Source: Clostridiales bacterium (lineage in GTDB: Bacteria > Bacillota > Clostridia > Oscillospirales > Acutalibacteraceae). From it: a stretch of DNA of 64,000 nt. The position numbers were made by a program, and so were the translations under genes. Where the stretch lies: the NCBI GenBank assembly GCA_019415925.1, contig DXYG01000001.1, forward strand, positions 16,940 through 80,939, given 5' to 3'. Below, in pieces: positions 1-9,030 of this stretch (positions are counted from its first letter, which is position 1; every line of letters starts with the position of its first letter). Under the pieces are notes generated by a model, which worked only from the letters and a program-made list of their open reading frames with translations, was not told where the DNA came from and made no database searches.

Positions 1-2
1 CG

Positions 3-1049
3 CTCTATCACGGAATAACCGGCTTGCAAACTGCTGTTCTCCGCTTTCTGGGAAATGTTATAGAAAGAAAAGAAAAGGATTTATATCTATTTTCCGACCA
101 AAATATAGATTGGATCATCGCCGACAAAGCCTTTCAACAAAAATGGATGTCGCTGATGATTCAGTGTGTAACAAGCGGTGTGAAAATTCACATCATTCAT
201 AATATCGAACGAAATCTTACTGAAATCGGCGAAGCAATTCGCAGTTGGCTTCCTCTTTATCCGTCGGGACAAATTGAATCATTTTACCTCGACGGACAGA
301 AAAACACAAATTTTTCAACAACACTGTTCTTGTGCCCCGGCTACGCATGTATTTACGGCAACAATGTTGTCGGCACGGAAAACAAAAGCGGAAATTATAT
401 ATACGAAACTGAACCTGAAAGAATAAATCTGTGCCGTCAGTTCTTTGATACGCTTCTCGACAAAGCTCACCGCCTTATCAGAGTATGCAAAACCGCTGAT
501 TTTTCTCTGTTTGAATCGGGTTCATCCGATATAACGGTTTTAAGCAGTTGCCCAACTGTATTCTCAATGCCGGAAAATCTTTTTTCGGAATTCTTTAACC
601 ACTCTGAATTATTAGTCGAGGCAAATGATGCAAAAGATATTTACAAGCAAATGAAATGCCTTTTTGAGAATGCGTTGTTGTCGGGACACTTTCATGAGTG
701 TGCTCCTTTGCCAAGCGATGAGGACTTATTTAGCGGAAAAATATATCCGGAATTTCTATCGACGCCTTATTCTCCTCAGGAATTTGCAGAACACACAAAA
801 AACATAATAAATCTTTTGGACAACACAAAATACAGATTTTATCCTTTGCCCGAACCGAGTTTTTTGGATGTGCAGATTATTATTTCCGAAAATAGCGTTG
901 CCGTCAGCCGATTAAAAGCACCGTTCTTCACAATTTTCTTAGAGCATCCGTTCCTGTGCCGTGCTTTTGCCGAGTATGCAGATTCGGTAAAAAAGCAGTA
1001 CACTCTGGATAAAGTAACGCTGAAAAGAAAATTGGAGGGATATTGCTGA
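3..1049 (+). CDS. C-terminal part of a large regulator-like protein (runs off left edge)
   Basis: The open frame enters from the left edge (first full codon at 3, LYHGITG) and stops at 1049, so only about the last 348 residues are visible. No catalytic motif is recognised. The style of the sequence (LQTAVLRFLGNVIERKEKD, then KWMSLMIQCVTSGVKIHII) resembles the long C-terminal regions of Firmicute helix-turn-helix proteins, but that is a recollection; the N-terminus is not here. A second, truncated copy of the same gene lies at 52378-53001, where the sequence before LYHG can be read. A hairpin terminator follows at 1076-1115. Coding is supported by the long frame and by conservation of the protein between the two copies. 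Confidence 0.7.
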   Translation, partial: LYHGITGLQTAVLRFLGNVIERKEKDLYLFSDQNIDWIIADKAFQQKWMSLMIQCVTSGVKIHIIHNIERNLTEIGEAIRSWLPLYPSGQIESFYLDGQKNTNFSTTLFLCPGYACIYGNNVVGTENKSGNYIYETEPERINLCRQFFDTLLDKAHRLIRVCKTADFSLFESGSSDITVLSSCPTVFSMPENLFSEFFNHSELLVEANDAKDIYKQMKCLFENALLSGHFHECAPLPSDEDLFSGKIYPEFLSTPYSPQEFAEHTKNIINLLDNTKYRFYPLPEPSFLDVQIIISENSVAVSRLKAPFFTIFLEHPFLCRAFAEYADSVKKQYTLDKVTLKRKLEGYC

Positions 1050-1075
1050 TATTACAATAACGGAACAATAAAGGA

Positions 1076-1115
1076 AAATCGGCGGTGACTGAATTTCAGT
1101 AACCGACGATTTTTT
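1076..1115 (+). terminator. Rho-independent terminator after the regulator-like gene
   Basis: AATCGGCGGTGACT pairs imperfectly with AGTAACCGACGATT across a short loop and is followed directly by a run of T. It lies 27 nt after the stop codon at 1049. Confidence 0.7.
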
Positions 1116-1189
1116 AAGCTTATTTTATTGTCTTAGTAATTCCTGATAGAAATTAGACTTATATTTGTGAGGATAATTTTCAGAGGACA

Positions 1190-1358
1190 AGGCGTAGAAC
1201 GCCGCATCTCTGATGTGGAAAGGGTGGTCGGGAAAATCGTCAATCAGGTCAAGCGGAATATTCCTTATCTTTTCAAGCTTTGCAGTTTCTCGCTACTGCT
1301 GTGTAGAGAAAAGGTCATTGAGTGTCAGCAGTGCGAAGTCGCTCTTTCTTTCTGCCAT
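1190..1358 (-). pseudogene. ParB-like N-terminal remnant
   Basis: Reading the minus strand from an ATG at 1358 gives MAERKSDFALLTLNDLFSTQ, an in-frame stop, then KLEKIRNIPLDLIDDFPDHP. This is the typical N-terminus of the ParB/Spo0J-like nuclease-domain proteins carried by Firmicute conjugative elements, up to the DHPF box. The premature TAG and the loss of everything after about residue 56 show it is dead. It overlaps the end of the ParA-like remnant, which preserves the parA-parB gene order of such elements. Family assignment is from memory of the motif. Confidence 0.6.
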
Positions 1359-1452
1359 CCGAAAGCACCTCTTTTGCAAATTCAGCGTATGCCAATGCCA
1401 CCTTGCTGTTCGGCTCATAAACATAAATGCTTATACCCTTGGAATTTACCTC
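1315..1452 (-). pseudogene. ParA-like C-terminal remnant
   Basis: On the minus strand the frame reads SKGISIYVYEPNSKVALAYA, continues through AEFAKEVLSDGRKKERL and stops at 1315. This matches the tail of ParA/MinD-type partition ATPases of integrative conjugative elements (a GISIY...P..KVA.AY..l.KEVL pattern). The sequence breaks at about 1452, where a fragment of a 2H phosphoesterase gene begins on the opposite strand, so this is a recombination junction. Confidence 0.55.
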
Positions 1453-1906
1453 TGTTTATGAAAAGTTCAATACCGACAACACATTTAAACCGTTTTACGG
1501 TGATACAGTTGTATTCGGCCTTGACAGCCGTACAAAGACAAGGATTATTAAAATTATTGAAAAGTTCTATCAGTCGGTACACGAATGATTCTGTCAAAAG
1601 CTTGATAAAAGCACGCTTCATATGACTCTTCACGATTTGAGTGCGTCCGATAATCTTGACAGTATTACATCAGAGGTTTTTTATAACGAAATAAGGCTTT
1701 TGCAGATAATGAAAGACCATCCGCACAAGCCGCAGACAATAAGAATGAAAACAAATTTTGTTATCAATATGGTCAGCACAAGTCTTGTACTCGCACTTGT
1801 GCCTGCCGATGAAGCCGAATGGAATAAATTGCAAACACTGTATGACTTGATAAATGAGGTTATGATATGTCCTTATCCATATCTGACGCCCCACATCACA
1901 CTTAAG
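1453..1906 (+). pseudogene. Degenerate copy of the 2H phosphoesterase gene at 23239-23955
   Basis: From the GTTTATGAAAAGTTCAAT at 1453 the DNA closely follows the intact gene from its codon 31 or so. It keeps the first HMTLHDL motif and the CPYPYLTPHIT motif, but has an early in-frame stop (TGA near 1586) and no start region. At about 1906 it jumps to sequence that in the intact locus lies downstream of the stop (near 23984), so about 200 bp of the 3' coding end is deleted. It is a dead copy. Confidence 0.8.
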
Positions 1907-1942
1907 TGTGGTCTTAATATTATCCTTACGAGCAGTAGGCAT

Positions 1943-1958
1943 CCTTATGTCTCTGCCA
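1943..1958. repeat. att-like repeat, copy A
   Basis: CCTTATGTCTCTGCCA is one of three related 16-mers in the window (others at 24026-24041 and 61903-61918). Copies A and B share a longer flank (ATCCTTACGAG.AGT.GGCATCC). Copies A and C share the hairpin that follows. Copy B lies 70 bp from an integrase gene, so these may be old attachment sites; that role is inference. Confidence 0.4.
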
Positions 1959-1961
1959 AAC

Positions 1962-1998
1962 AAAAACGGCTTAAACACTGCGTTTAAGCCGTTTTTTA
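1962..1998. terminator. Strong hairpin with T-run
   Basis: AAAAACGGCTTAAAC pairs with GTTTAAGCCGTTTTTT, a near-perfect terminator-type hairpin. Almost the same hairpin recurs at 61922-61953, in both cases just after an att-like 16-mer. Confidence 0.65.
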
Positions 1999-1999
1999 A

Positions 2000-2400
2000 T
2001 ATAATTTTAGTACGGAACACGGTCTGATTTTCCGCTTTTGACGCTCATTTCAGGCATCAAAATGTTCAACCGGTGCTAATAATCCCAACGTTTCCGTCTG
2101 TTACATCATAAAAATAGTATCAAAAACATATTGTAACAGCTCAAAATATAAAATGCACGGAAGGGTGTTGTTATGAAATATTTCCTATGAAAAATGTATT
2201 AAACTATGAACAGCCCCTTTTATTATTTATATTTCAGGACTCAATATTGTACGTGTAACAATATATTGCATCTGTCATTAAATATTTGCCGTTTAATGAA
2301 AGTATTCAGATACTGTTATTTGTTTCCTGCATAGCAAATTTTGAGATGATTTTTTAATTATAACTGTACAAATCTTACTTATCCTATTTTGCTATGCAAA
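2000..2400. other. AT-rich stretch with no gene seen
   Basis: About 400 bp lying between the hairpin and the DUF1016 scrap. No frame of convincing protein sequence is visible on either strand. Confidence 0.5.
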
Positions 2401-2404
2401 AGGC

Positions 2405-2530
2405 TGCTCTGTGCGTAATCCAAAATATATGTCCAAATTTGCAGATGCATATGCTGATGAAAAATTTGTGCATACAGTGTCTGCACAAATTCCATGGTTA
2501 CACAATACTCTTATTTCAGATAAATTCAGT
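2405..2530 (+). pseudogene. DUF1016 (YhcG-type) N-terminal-domain remnant
   Basis: The plus strand reads RNPKYMSKFADAYADEKF, then VHTVSAQIPWLHNTLISDKF. This matches the conserved block of the DUF1016 N-terminal domain (RNL.YM..FA..YPD..FVQ..SAQIPWSHN..LLDK), a family with a C-terminal PDDEXK nuclease. Only about 40 residues remain, with no start codon context and no nuclease domain, so it is a scrap. It is another sign that this flank collected accessory DNA. Confidence 0.6.
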
Positions 2531-2770
2531 AATCACAAAATCAGACAATGTTATATTATCAGAACCATTTATAAAACAAATTTTTGCACCTCGCTTATGA
2601 TACTTGCGTCTGTTTTCATTTTTTTCTGAAATGCTGACAGATGCAATTTTTGTATGCGCTATACTTTCCAACTTTTTGGATATCATCCAAAAACTTAATT
2701 GACATCGCATAATTAATATGATAAAATTACTAATAAGATTACAATATTCTACAAAATAACACAAAAAGCC

Positions 2771-2832
2771 AGCTGTAATATGTGCAAAATTCACTTATTA
2801 CTTCAGTGAATTTTGTTATAGCTTTTTTTAAT
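2771..2832 (+). terminator. Hairpin terminator before the gene cluster
   Basis: AAAATTCAC (2786-2794) pairs with GTGAATTTT (2806-2814), extended by AGCT...AGCT outside, and is followed by seven T. It separates the scrap zone from the cluster starting at 2908. Confidence 0.65.
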
Positions 2833-2907
2833 TACAAAACCCGAAGCTTATCCGTCTTTTGTAATATGATATCCCTGTTTTAAAAACATTTTAAGGAGAT
2901 TGATAAA

Positions 2908-3798
2908 ATGCCGTACACTTTTAAGCTGAATACCGAATACAGGTATGACGATTTAAAAACTTTTAAGGGAAAATATCTTAAAGAGATAGAGTCAAGCATT
3001 ATTGTTCCCGAATACATAGTTAATAAGGATTGTCGAGAGTGGAATTCGGAACTGAGCAGATTGCTTCTGGAGAAAATTAAGACCAAACCCGAAAAGTTTC
3101 TTGTTAAAATGAATGATATTATGATGGAATTTGTAGTAACCCTTGACGATAAGAATATGCATTTATTGAGTTATCAGGAGCAGTCTGACAGCTATAAAGC
3201 TGCACTCTCGGCATTAGAGGCATTGGGTATCAACGCAACACCTACTGTTTATCAGTATACAACCGAAAAACCGGAATATATGATTAATGCCTTAGCGTTA
3301 GGTTACGGAAATAATGTTAATATTTTTCTTTCCAAAGTGCTTTTTGAAGATATTCTTACAAGCTCCTCTGAAAAAGAATTCATCATAGGTCATGAATTAG
3401 GTCACAATCAATGCAACAGCGCCGCAAGGGAAATTGTCAAAAAGTCGGAAACATTTCTTATGTCCCGCCTGAACGAGTACACAGCCGACCGTGCAGGGCT
3501 GATTGCCTGCAAAAGTCTGACAGGCGCAGTCAGAGCGTTGCTAAAGCTGAGTGATCAAAATAAAAGCGATGATGAATGGCAAAAATATGCGGAAAGCGTC
3601 ATTGATAATATTGAAAGCATGGCAGCAGAATGTTATGCAGATGCAGGCACTCACCCCTGTACCGAAAGAAGAATAGCTGCATTAAAGCTGTTCTGGAATT
3701 CTGAGAAGTACGCAAAGCTTGCAAATCAGCCGAACGGAAATAAAAATCTCCTGAGTGACGCAGAGCTTGAAACTGAAATGGAAAAATTAATTAGTTGA
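2908..3798 (+). CDS. M48-type zinc metallopeptidase, soluble
   Basis: A 296-residue protein with HELGH at residues 162-166 (zinc ligands and catalytic Glu) and NEYTADRAG at 189-197 providing the third ligand (Glu190), followed by GTHPCTERRIAAL. This order is the signature of the M48 (HtpX/Ste24-like) peptidase domain. Unlike HtpX it has no transmembrane helices or signal peptide, so it should act in the cytoplasm. The start follows AAGGAG with good spacing. It is the first gene of the cluster and ends 9 nt before the next start. A role in protein quality control, or in activating a partner by cleavage, is inferred from context only. Confidence 0.8.
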   Translation: MPYTFKLNTEYRYDDLKTFKGKYLKEIESSIIVPEYIVNKDCREWNSELSRLLLEKIKTKPEKFLVKMNDIMMEFVVTLDDKNMHLLSYQEQSDSYKAALSALEALGINATPTVYQYTTEKPEYMINALALGYGNNVNIFLSKVLFEDILTSSSEKEFIIGHELGHNQCNSAAREIVKKSETFLMSRLNEYTADRAGLIACKSLTGAVRALLKLSDQNKSDDEWQKYAESVIDNIESMAAECYADAGTHPCTERRIAALKLFWNSEKYAKLANQPNGNKNLLSDAELETEMEKLIS

Positions 3799-3807
3799 GG
3801 TGTGAAA

Positions 3808-5514
3808 ATGGAAAAGAAAACAGATAATTACATAAAACTTGTCGATTTCCTGAAATCACATCCCTGCGGCATTGATTTCAGTTCAGAAACCGAACAGCTT
3901 GAGGGCGCACTCAAGTGCTTGAAAAACAGCTTTGTTACAACGCTGCTAAACGGCGGAGAAGAATGCAATCTTCCTGAATTAACCGAAATGATTTTTAAAG
4001 AGGATTTATTTACTCAGCCAAAAGGCAACGGCATAATTCATACTCCGATTTATTTTTCTTACGGCGTCAACAAGCAAATACTGCTTGTTGATGATAACGG
4101 AAAAACCGAGGTTGACAAAATTGATCTCAGTGAAGCAGAAAAATATAATTGTGTTGAAGTTACACTGCCTGATTCTATATTGAAGTATCATAAATTAATT
4201 GTTGTTACGCTTATGCAGAACAGAGAAGAAGAGATTTTCTGCCGTTTGCTTCCTGTTTGCGACAATATGATTCTTGCGGTGAATTTTGAAGGTGCAATAG
4301 GACAGAAAGAGCGCAGAATCTGCGATTTAATCAAGAACAGATGGCAGCAGCCCGAGAGAGTGTCCTTACTTGCGCTTGATATCGGCGGTTTTTCACTGCC
4401 CGGTGTAATGCTCTCCACTCTCGCCCATTGTCTTGGCTCGGAAAAAGAGCTTAATTCCTATGTAACGGACAATATAGATTTAAATGAAGAAAATTGCACA
4501 GCGGTAAGAAAGCTTTTCTGCGAAAGCGTAATAAGCAACAAAGAAAATGTGCTCGAACGTGCATTGAACTCGGCGAAAAATGCGCCCGATAAGATTTCCT
4601 CATATGCCGACTCACTGGACAAAGAGCTTAACCAGGAGAAGCAAGCGCTTGAAAGGCTTAATATTCTTATTGCTTCATTTGAATCTCAGATTATTTTAAA
4701 CGAATCAAAGATGAATCGAATTTTCGACGAAGATATGAAAAGACAAATTTCAAATGACATTCTTTCTTTCATTATATTTATGCAGAATACCATTTCGCAG
4801 GAGTTAAGGGATTCTACCTCTAACAAGGATGAAATCGATGCATATCTGCCGTACTATTACAACTACTTATTGCAGACATTTTCCAAACAGCTGAGCAGCG
4901 AAATAATCATACCTAAGGTACAGCTTGCATTTGACGAGATTCTTAACGAGATAAAAAGCGACTATGAAAATAAGTTTGGCGAGCCGATACCCGATGAACT
5001 CCTGAAAAAAACAAAAGTTTCTGCGACAAGAATTCTGGCTGTTGATGACCGCACAAAAGTACAGCTGAAAGATCCCGGCAACGGACTGATGGAAGGCATT
5101 CTGTTCGGATTTTTTGTATATCTTTTTTGTAACAGTCTGATATTTGTTATTCTTGAAACATTTTTTGATGTCAGCGGCAATGCCATCTATGCATTTCACA
5201 AAATCAAAAGAAAAATAATCGGGAGCCTTAAAACCAAAACTCAGCACGAAAAAGAAGTCAACAAGCATGTAAGAAAAAGCCTTGACGAAAATGCAGACAA
5301 GCTTAATAAACAGTTTGTGGAGTCTTTATTCCCTGCAATAAACTCAGTTTTATACGAAATTCTTGAAGATTTCATTCACGAAGCCTGCCGGTCGAAGCAT
5401 GTTGAAAAAGAGTGTATGGAAAAACGCCTGACAAATATTGAATCTAATCTAACAAAAGCACAAGACGCCGAAAAAAAGCTCAGATCACTCCTTGATAGTT
5501 GCTCGGCTGAATAA
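3808..5514 (+). CDS. Dynamin-like membrane protein apparently lacking a P-loop
   Basis: A 568-residue protein. The first 200 residues follow the rhythm of a dynamin-type GTPase: a segment like the switch I strand (HTPIYFSYGVNKQILLVDDNG), then KLIVVTLMQ and MILAVNFEGAIGQKERRICDLIK. There is no GxxxxGKS/T and no DTxG. A long helical middle region follows, a hydrophobic segment (about residues 429-453) and a charged helical tail (EKEVNKHVRKSLDENADKLN). That is the layout of bacterial dynamin-like proteins with a membrane paddle, but the active site is missing. ATG 3808 is preferred over GTG 3802 because GAGG lies 7 nt upstream. It could be a catalytically dead partner of the GTPase at 6099; the resemblance is my reading, not a database match. 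Confidence 0.55.
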   Translation: MEKKTDNYIKLVDFLKSHPCGIDFSSETEQLEGALKCLKNSFVTTLLNGGEECNLPELTEMIFKEDLFTQPKGNGIIHTPIYFSYGVNKQILLVDDNGKTEVDKIDLSEAEKYNCVEVTLPDSILKYHKLIVVTLMQNREEEIFCRLLPVCDNMILAVNFEGAIGQKERRICDLIKNRWQQPERVSLLALDIGGFSLPGVMLSTLAHCLGSEKELNSYVTDNIDLNEENCTAVRKLFCESVISNKENVLERALNSAKNAPDKISSYADSLDKELNQEKQALERLNILIASFESQIILNESKMNRIFDEDMKRQISNDILSFIIFMQNTISQELRDSTSNKDEIDAYLPYYYNYLLQTFSKQLSSEIIIPKVQLAFDEILNEIKSDYENKFGEPIPDELLKKTKVSATRILAVDDRTKVQLKDPGNGLMEGILFGFFVYLFCNSLIFVILETFFDVSGNAIYAFHKIKRKIIGSLKTKTQHEKEVNKHVRKSLDENADKLNKQFVESLFPAINSVLYEILEDFIHEACRSKHVEKECMEKRLTNIESNLTKAQDAEKKLRSLLDSCSAE

Positions 5515-5527
5515 TTAAAAATTTTGA

Positions 5528-6029
5528 CTATCCCTTTAGCTCAGCTGAAATTATTTACTTAGTTGTGAGCTAAACCATAATTTTTTAGTCCGTTATAAAA
5601 GTCGGATATAATATAAAACTCGGTATCTCGGGAGTCATACATTTTTCTGATTCCGAAGCAAGATACTACTTAACTTCATCTGTCAACGTATGGACACTCC
5701 GTGTCCGCACAAAAATTGCAACGCAATTTTTGTGAATGGGACGTGTGGGAACCCGTCCCCTACGGAAAGGTTTGTCAGTCAAAATAATTTTGATATAATC
5801 GGTTGCGTTTGATAGTCAACACGGACACGGAGTGAGTGTCCCTACGACTGTAAATGAAACGTTTGAGTAGTATTGTAGCGAGCGACGCCCCCGTCGCTCA
5901 CAAAAAACGTTACCTATATATCAATTTATAATTCGGGCAACCGTTTTATCCAAACAATCCGATTTTTCCACTCGATTTGCCTGTCGAGGCACTCGACAAA
6001 TTATAGTTTAGCTGACTAAAAGGGATAAC
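5528..6029. repeat. MITE-like interspersed element with terminal inverted repeats
   Basis: The left end, TATCCCTTTAGCTCAGCTGA, matches the reverse complement of the right end, TTATCCCTTTTAGTCAGCTA, with small gaps, giving about 28-bp inverted ends around 500 bp. Inside there is no ORF. It holds shorter inverted units (GACACTCCGTGTCC at 5694 and GGACACGGAGTGAGTGTCC near 5823) and GC-rich motifs such as GGGACGTGTGGGAACCCGTC. This looks like a non-autonomous mobile element. It separates the first two cluster genes from the GTPase at 6099. Confidence 0.5.
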
Positions 6030-6098
6030 CATATTAAGAATTATTTTTAAAATAACAGCTTACCCGTTTCGGTATTGCTGTGGAAAAGAGGTAAAATT

Positions 6099-8225
6099 AT
6101 GAAAATTGACAAAACCAAACGTGAAGAATTACGCTGTCTGCTTATTGATAAGATGGATATATTAATCAATCTTTACAAAAGCCAATGCAGTGAAACGGTT
6201 GCCGCTGCCGTTCATTTAGAGCGAGAGCTGCTTAAAATGGGATTCTTGCATATCGGTATTACCGGTCAGACAAGCTGCGGTAAAAGCACATCCGTTAACG
6301 CTATGTGCAAGGATGTTGTTGTGCCGGAAAATCCTATGACTGCTACCCCTGTCCCCGTGTATATTAAATACCCAAACGATAAAAACGACGTAGCAAATGT
6401 TATCATAGAACACGTAGATGAAAGTCCGGCAACTACTCTAAGCCGTGATGACTTTTTGAGAAAGTATTGTTATAACACTGAGGATATGAAGGGTAACAAC
6501 CCTGCTCGCCAGCGTTTTAACAACGACAGATATGCTGTTGTTTGCACCGATTCCGAACTTCTGAATAAAAATATTGTATTGCTTGACACCTTAGGCTCCT
6601 GCGCAACCGAAATGGATAATCTCAGAACAAGAGCGGCTATTGCAGGCAAGGTTGACCTGATGATTTATATGGTGGGATCATCAAACTTACTTTCTACCGA
6701 CGTAGAGTTTATTCAATGCAATCTTCTGGGCTATCACCCCAACGATAAAAGTATAAAAGCAAGAGTTCAGAGTCCGGTTGTAGACACTGATCATCTGATT
6801 ATTTTGTGCAACGACAAGAACGGTGTTTCAAAAGAAGGTATGATTGAAAGTATATCAAGAATTTTTGACTCGGTTGACTGTAAGCTTACAGCTGAGCAGA
6901 AGAAGGCTTTCTGCGACAATAATGTTTTTATTGCAAATGCGTTGGCAGGCAGAATTGACAGCTACGGCTTGTTCGACTACGTCAAGTATACTCCCGAAGG
7001 AAGCAACGAGAAATATGTTAAGGATGCCGAGAATCTTAACAAAAAACAGAAAAAAACCAGTGTGTTATTTGACAAATCGGACTTTGACCCATGGAAAGCT
7101 TTTATGAAAAGTCTTGAGGCTAAAACAAATGAAATGCTCACCGGCAATAATTCACTTGTTCTGCGCAAGTCCACAAAAATAATTGAACGCTTTAAGGAAG
7201 CAATGGATGTGCTGAGAGCAACAATTAAGAATTACCGGGACATCAGCAAAGACCATAGTAAGAAAATAGACAAACTTGAAAAAATCTCCAAAAAATTAGA
7301 CTCGCTTTCAGATGAAGTACTTAAGACAACTAACGCTTACGGAAAAGATATGATACTCTGCGTTCAGAAATGCGCATTGAATGATTTTCAGAGGACGTTG
7401 TCAATTTTTGCTCAGGATTTTCAGAAAATAATTAATCAGTACTTAGAAAATGTTCCGAATAAACTACCTAAATACTCCGACTTTAAAAAAATGACCGACG
7501 CACAAAAAACTAAGGCACTGACACCGTTTTTGACACCGATTTTAAGAAAACTGTTGTCAAAACACGGAACTATAGTACGCAACTCACTATGGAAATTAGA
7601 AGGAGAAGATGTTCCCAAAAAGCATTATTCACGAATGATTGATTATTTGTATGCACAAAAAAAGACATTCTTAGGTTGCAAGCAGGAAATGGATGACGCG
7701 GGTATTACAACGGCAGGTGTTATTCTGCCGACTGCCGAGGACTTTGAAACGATTGCAAATGAGCTTGAATACAAGATTGGCACAGCAATCAGCGAAAGCT
7801 TCGATATCTTCGCAAATGAAGATAAGTGGACATCAATAATCGCTCAGTATCTGCCGTCAGTCAGAATCGGCTTCTTTAGCAGAATTTTTAAAAAGCTCAG
7901 CGGAAAAACACAACTACAATTCTGGCAAACTATTCTTTCAGAGCTCATAGCTCCGTTAACCGCAGAACTCGTAACTATGGCTACAACTGCACTCAAGGAT
8001 TCTGTTGACGACAAGATTAAGACTGCATACGATCAAAGCGCTAAAATTATTATGAAGTCTTACTATTCATTAAACAACAGCTGCTTATCTGCAATCGGAA
8101 ATCTGAAGCTGACAAATACTCATGAGGAAACGGAAAAGCGCATAAAGGATTGTGAAGAAAAAATTAATATCTGTAATTGTGCCATTAAAGAAATTGAGGA
8201 TTTTATCAACAAGAATAATAGCTGA
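6099..8225 (+). CDS. Dynamin-like large GTPase
   Basis: A 708-residue protein with all GTPase motifs: P-loop GQTSCGKST at 56-64, switch I threonine in NPMTATPVPV (about 78-87), DTLG at 163-166, and a G4-like CNDKNG at 237-242. The TxxPV form of switch I is typical of dynamins rather than Ras-like GTPases. The rest is largely helical (stalk-like), with a coiled-coil stretch around 370-420 and another at the C-terminus (EKRIKDCEEKINICNCAIK). No clear transmembrane helix is seen. The start ATG 6099 has AGAGG upstream; an upstream in-frame codon at 6075 lacks one. Bacterial dynamin-like proteins remodel or tether membranes; what this one does is unknown. Confidence 0.8.
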   Translation: MKIDKTKREELRCLLIDKMDILINLYKSQCSETVAAAVHLERELLKMGFLHIGITGQTSCGKSTSVNAMCKDVVVPENPMTATPVPVYIKYPNDKNDVANVIIEHVDESPATTLSRDDFLRKYCYNTEDMKGNNPARQRFNNDRYAVVCTDSELLNKNIVLLDTLGSCATEMDNLRTRAAIAGKVDLMIYMVGSSNLLSTDVEFIQCNLLGYHPNDKSIKARVQSPVVDTDHLIILCNDKNGVSKEGMIESISRIFDSVDCKLTAEQKKAFCDNNVFIANALAGRIDSYGLFDYVKYTPEGSNEKYVKDAENLNKKQKKTSVLFDKSDFDPWKAFMKSLEAKTNEMLTGNNSLVLRKSTKIIERFKEAMDVLRATIKNYRDISKDHSKKIDKLEKISKKLDSLSDEVLKTTNAYGKDMILCVQKCALNDFQRTLSIFAQDFQKIINQYLENVPNKLPKYSDFKKMTDAQKTKALTPFLTPILRKLLSKHGTIVRNSLWKLEGEDVPKKHYSRMIDYLYAQKKTFLGCKQEMDDAGITTAGVILPTAEDFETIANELEYKIGTAISESFDIFANEDKWTSIIAQYLPSVRIGFFSRIFKKLSGKTQLQFWQTILSELIAPLTAELVTMATTALKDSVDDKIKTAYDQSAKIIMKSYYSLNNSCLSAIGNLKLTNTHEETEKRIKDCEEKINICNCAIKEIEDFINKNNS

Positions 8226-8308
8226 AACGAGCAAGCTCAGAATTAGTTAATATCCTGAAAACAAATCGCCGGGTTTCACCGATAAGCTAAGACAATATTT
8301 AAACAACG

Positions 8309-8360
8309 CTGCTATCTGATTAAGAAGCAGAGCTTTTTCAGTCAGATAGCAGTTCCTTTT
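8309..8360 (+). terminator. Terminator after the dynamin-like gene
   Basis: CTGCTATCTGA (8309-8319) and TCAGATAGCAG (8342-8352) form an 11-bp perfect stem followed by TTCCTTTT. The remaining 200 bp to the next gene show no other feature. Confidence 0.65.
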
Positions 8361-8557
8361 ACTATCCGCACGTATAGCTTTAATGCAGGCTGATATTGTA
8401 CAATCTTCATTTTGTCCGACGAAGATGTTGTTCTGCCGCCTTATTACAACTCTCCGATAGCTGAAAAAATGAATACAAAAAGAATATAAATATCTGTGAT
8501 AAACATATTATTGAAATACAAGCTGCTGTCAACAGCTAAATAAAAGGTGGGATACTT

Positions 8558-9019
8558 ATGACAAATCAGGAAAATTTCCACAAATTGTGGGACGATACAC
8601 TGGACGGCGTACAATATTGTATATTCGCTCAACGTGCAAAATCTCTGAAAGAAATAAACAACGTCATTCATAACTATGTCTGGAAATCCAAATGGGGTGA
8701 TAAAACACTGGTGCCCCCCGAACGACAATTTCTTAACGAGCTGAAGGCGACCGAACCTGATAAAGCAAGAAAAATTGAAGCATTGCTTAATAATTTCAGA
8801 ATTAAAACAAATCCTTTAATATATGTAGGAGCAGTCATTGCCTTAGCAGGTGCAGTCGCCGCATTTTTTACAAACGGTCTGTTGCAAATCGGATCCTTTG
8901 CTTTATTAGCCGCAGGAGCTGTAATGCTGATTGTTCCTATTTTAAAAAACAAAAGAGCCGAAGCTATGCGTCAGCTTAAAAAAACAGGAGAAATCTGTGA
9001 AGCTATTCTGTCGGAATAG
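8558..9019 (+). CDS. Small membrane protein with two TM helices, paralogue 1
   Basis: A 153-residue protein of unknown family. The N-terminal 85 residues are soluble (FHKLWDDTLDGVQYC, then LVPPERQFLNELK), followed by two adjacent hydrophobic helices (about 90-110 and 114-133) and a short basic tail. It is a paralogue of the next gene: both have a W-D-D box, a PP motif about 40-50 residues later, and a hairpin of two TM helices. RBS AAGGTGG. It ends 11 nt before the next gene. Sitting beside GTPases, these proteins could be membrane adaptors or effectors; this is inference. Confidence 0.7.
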   Translation: MTNQENFHKLWDDTLDGVQYCIFAQRAKSLKEINNVIHNYVWKSKWGDKTLVPPERQFLNELKATEPDKARKIEALLNNFRIKTNPLIYVGAVIALAGAVAAFFTNGLLQIGSFALLAAGAVMLIVPILKNKRAEAMRQLKKTGEICEAILSE

Positions 9020-9030
9020 GAAAGGAAGAA

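Noticed and set aside
4867..5268. 133-codon minus-strand frame
   Set aside because: Shadow of the dynamin-like gene at 3808, with unlikely composition.
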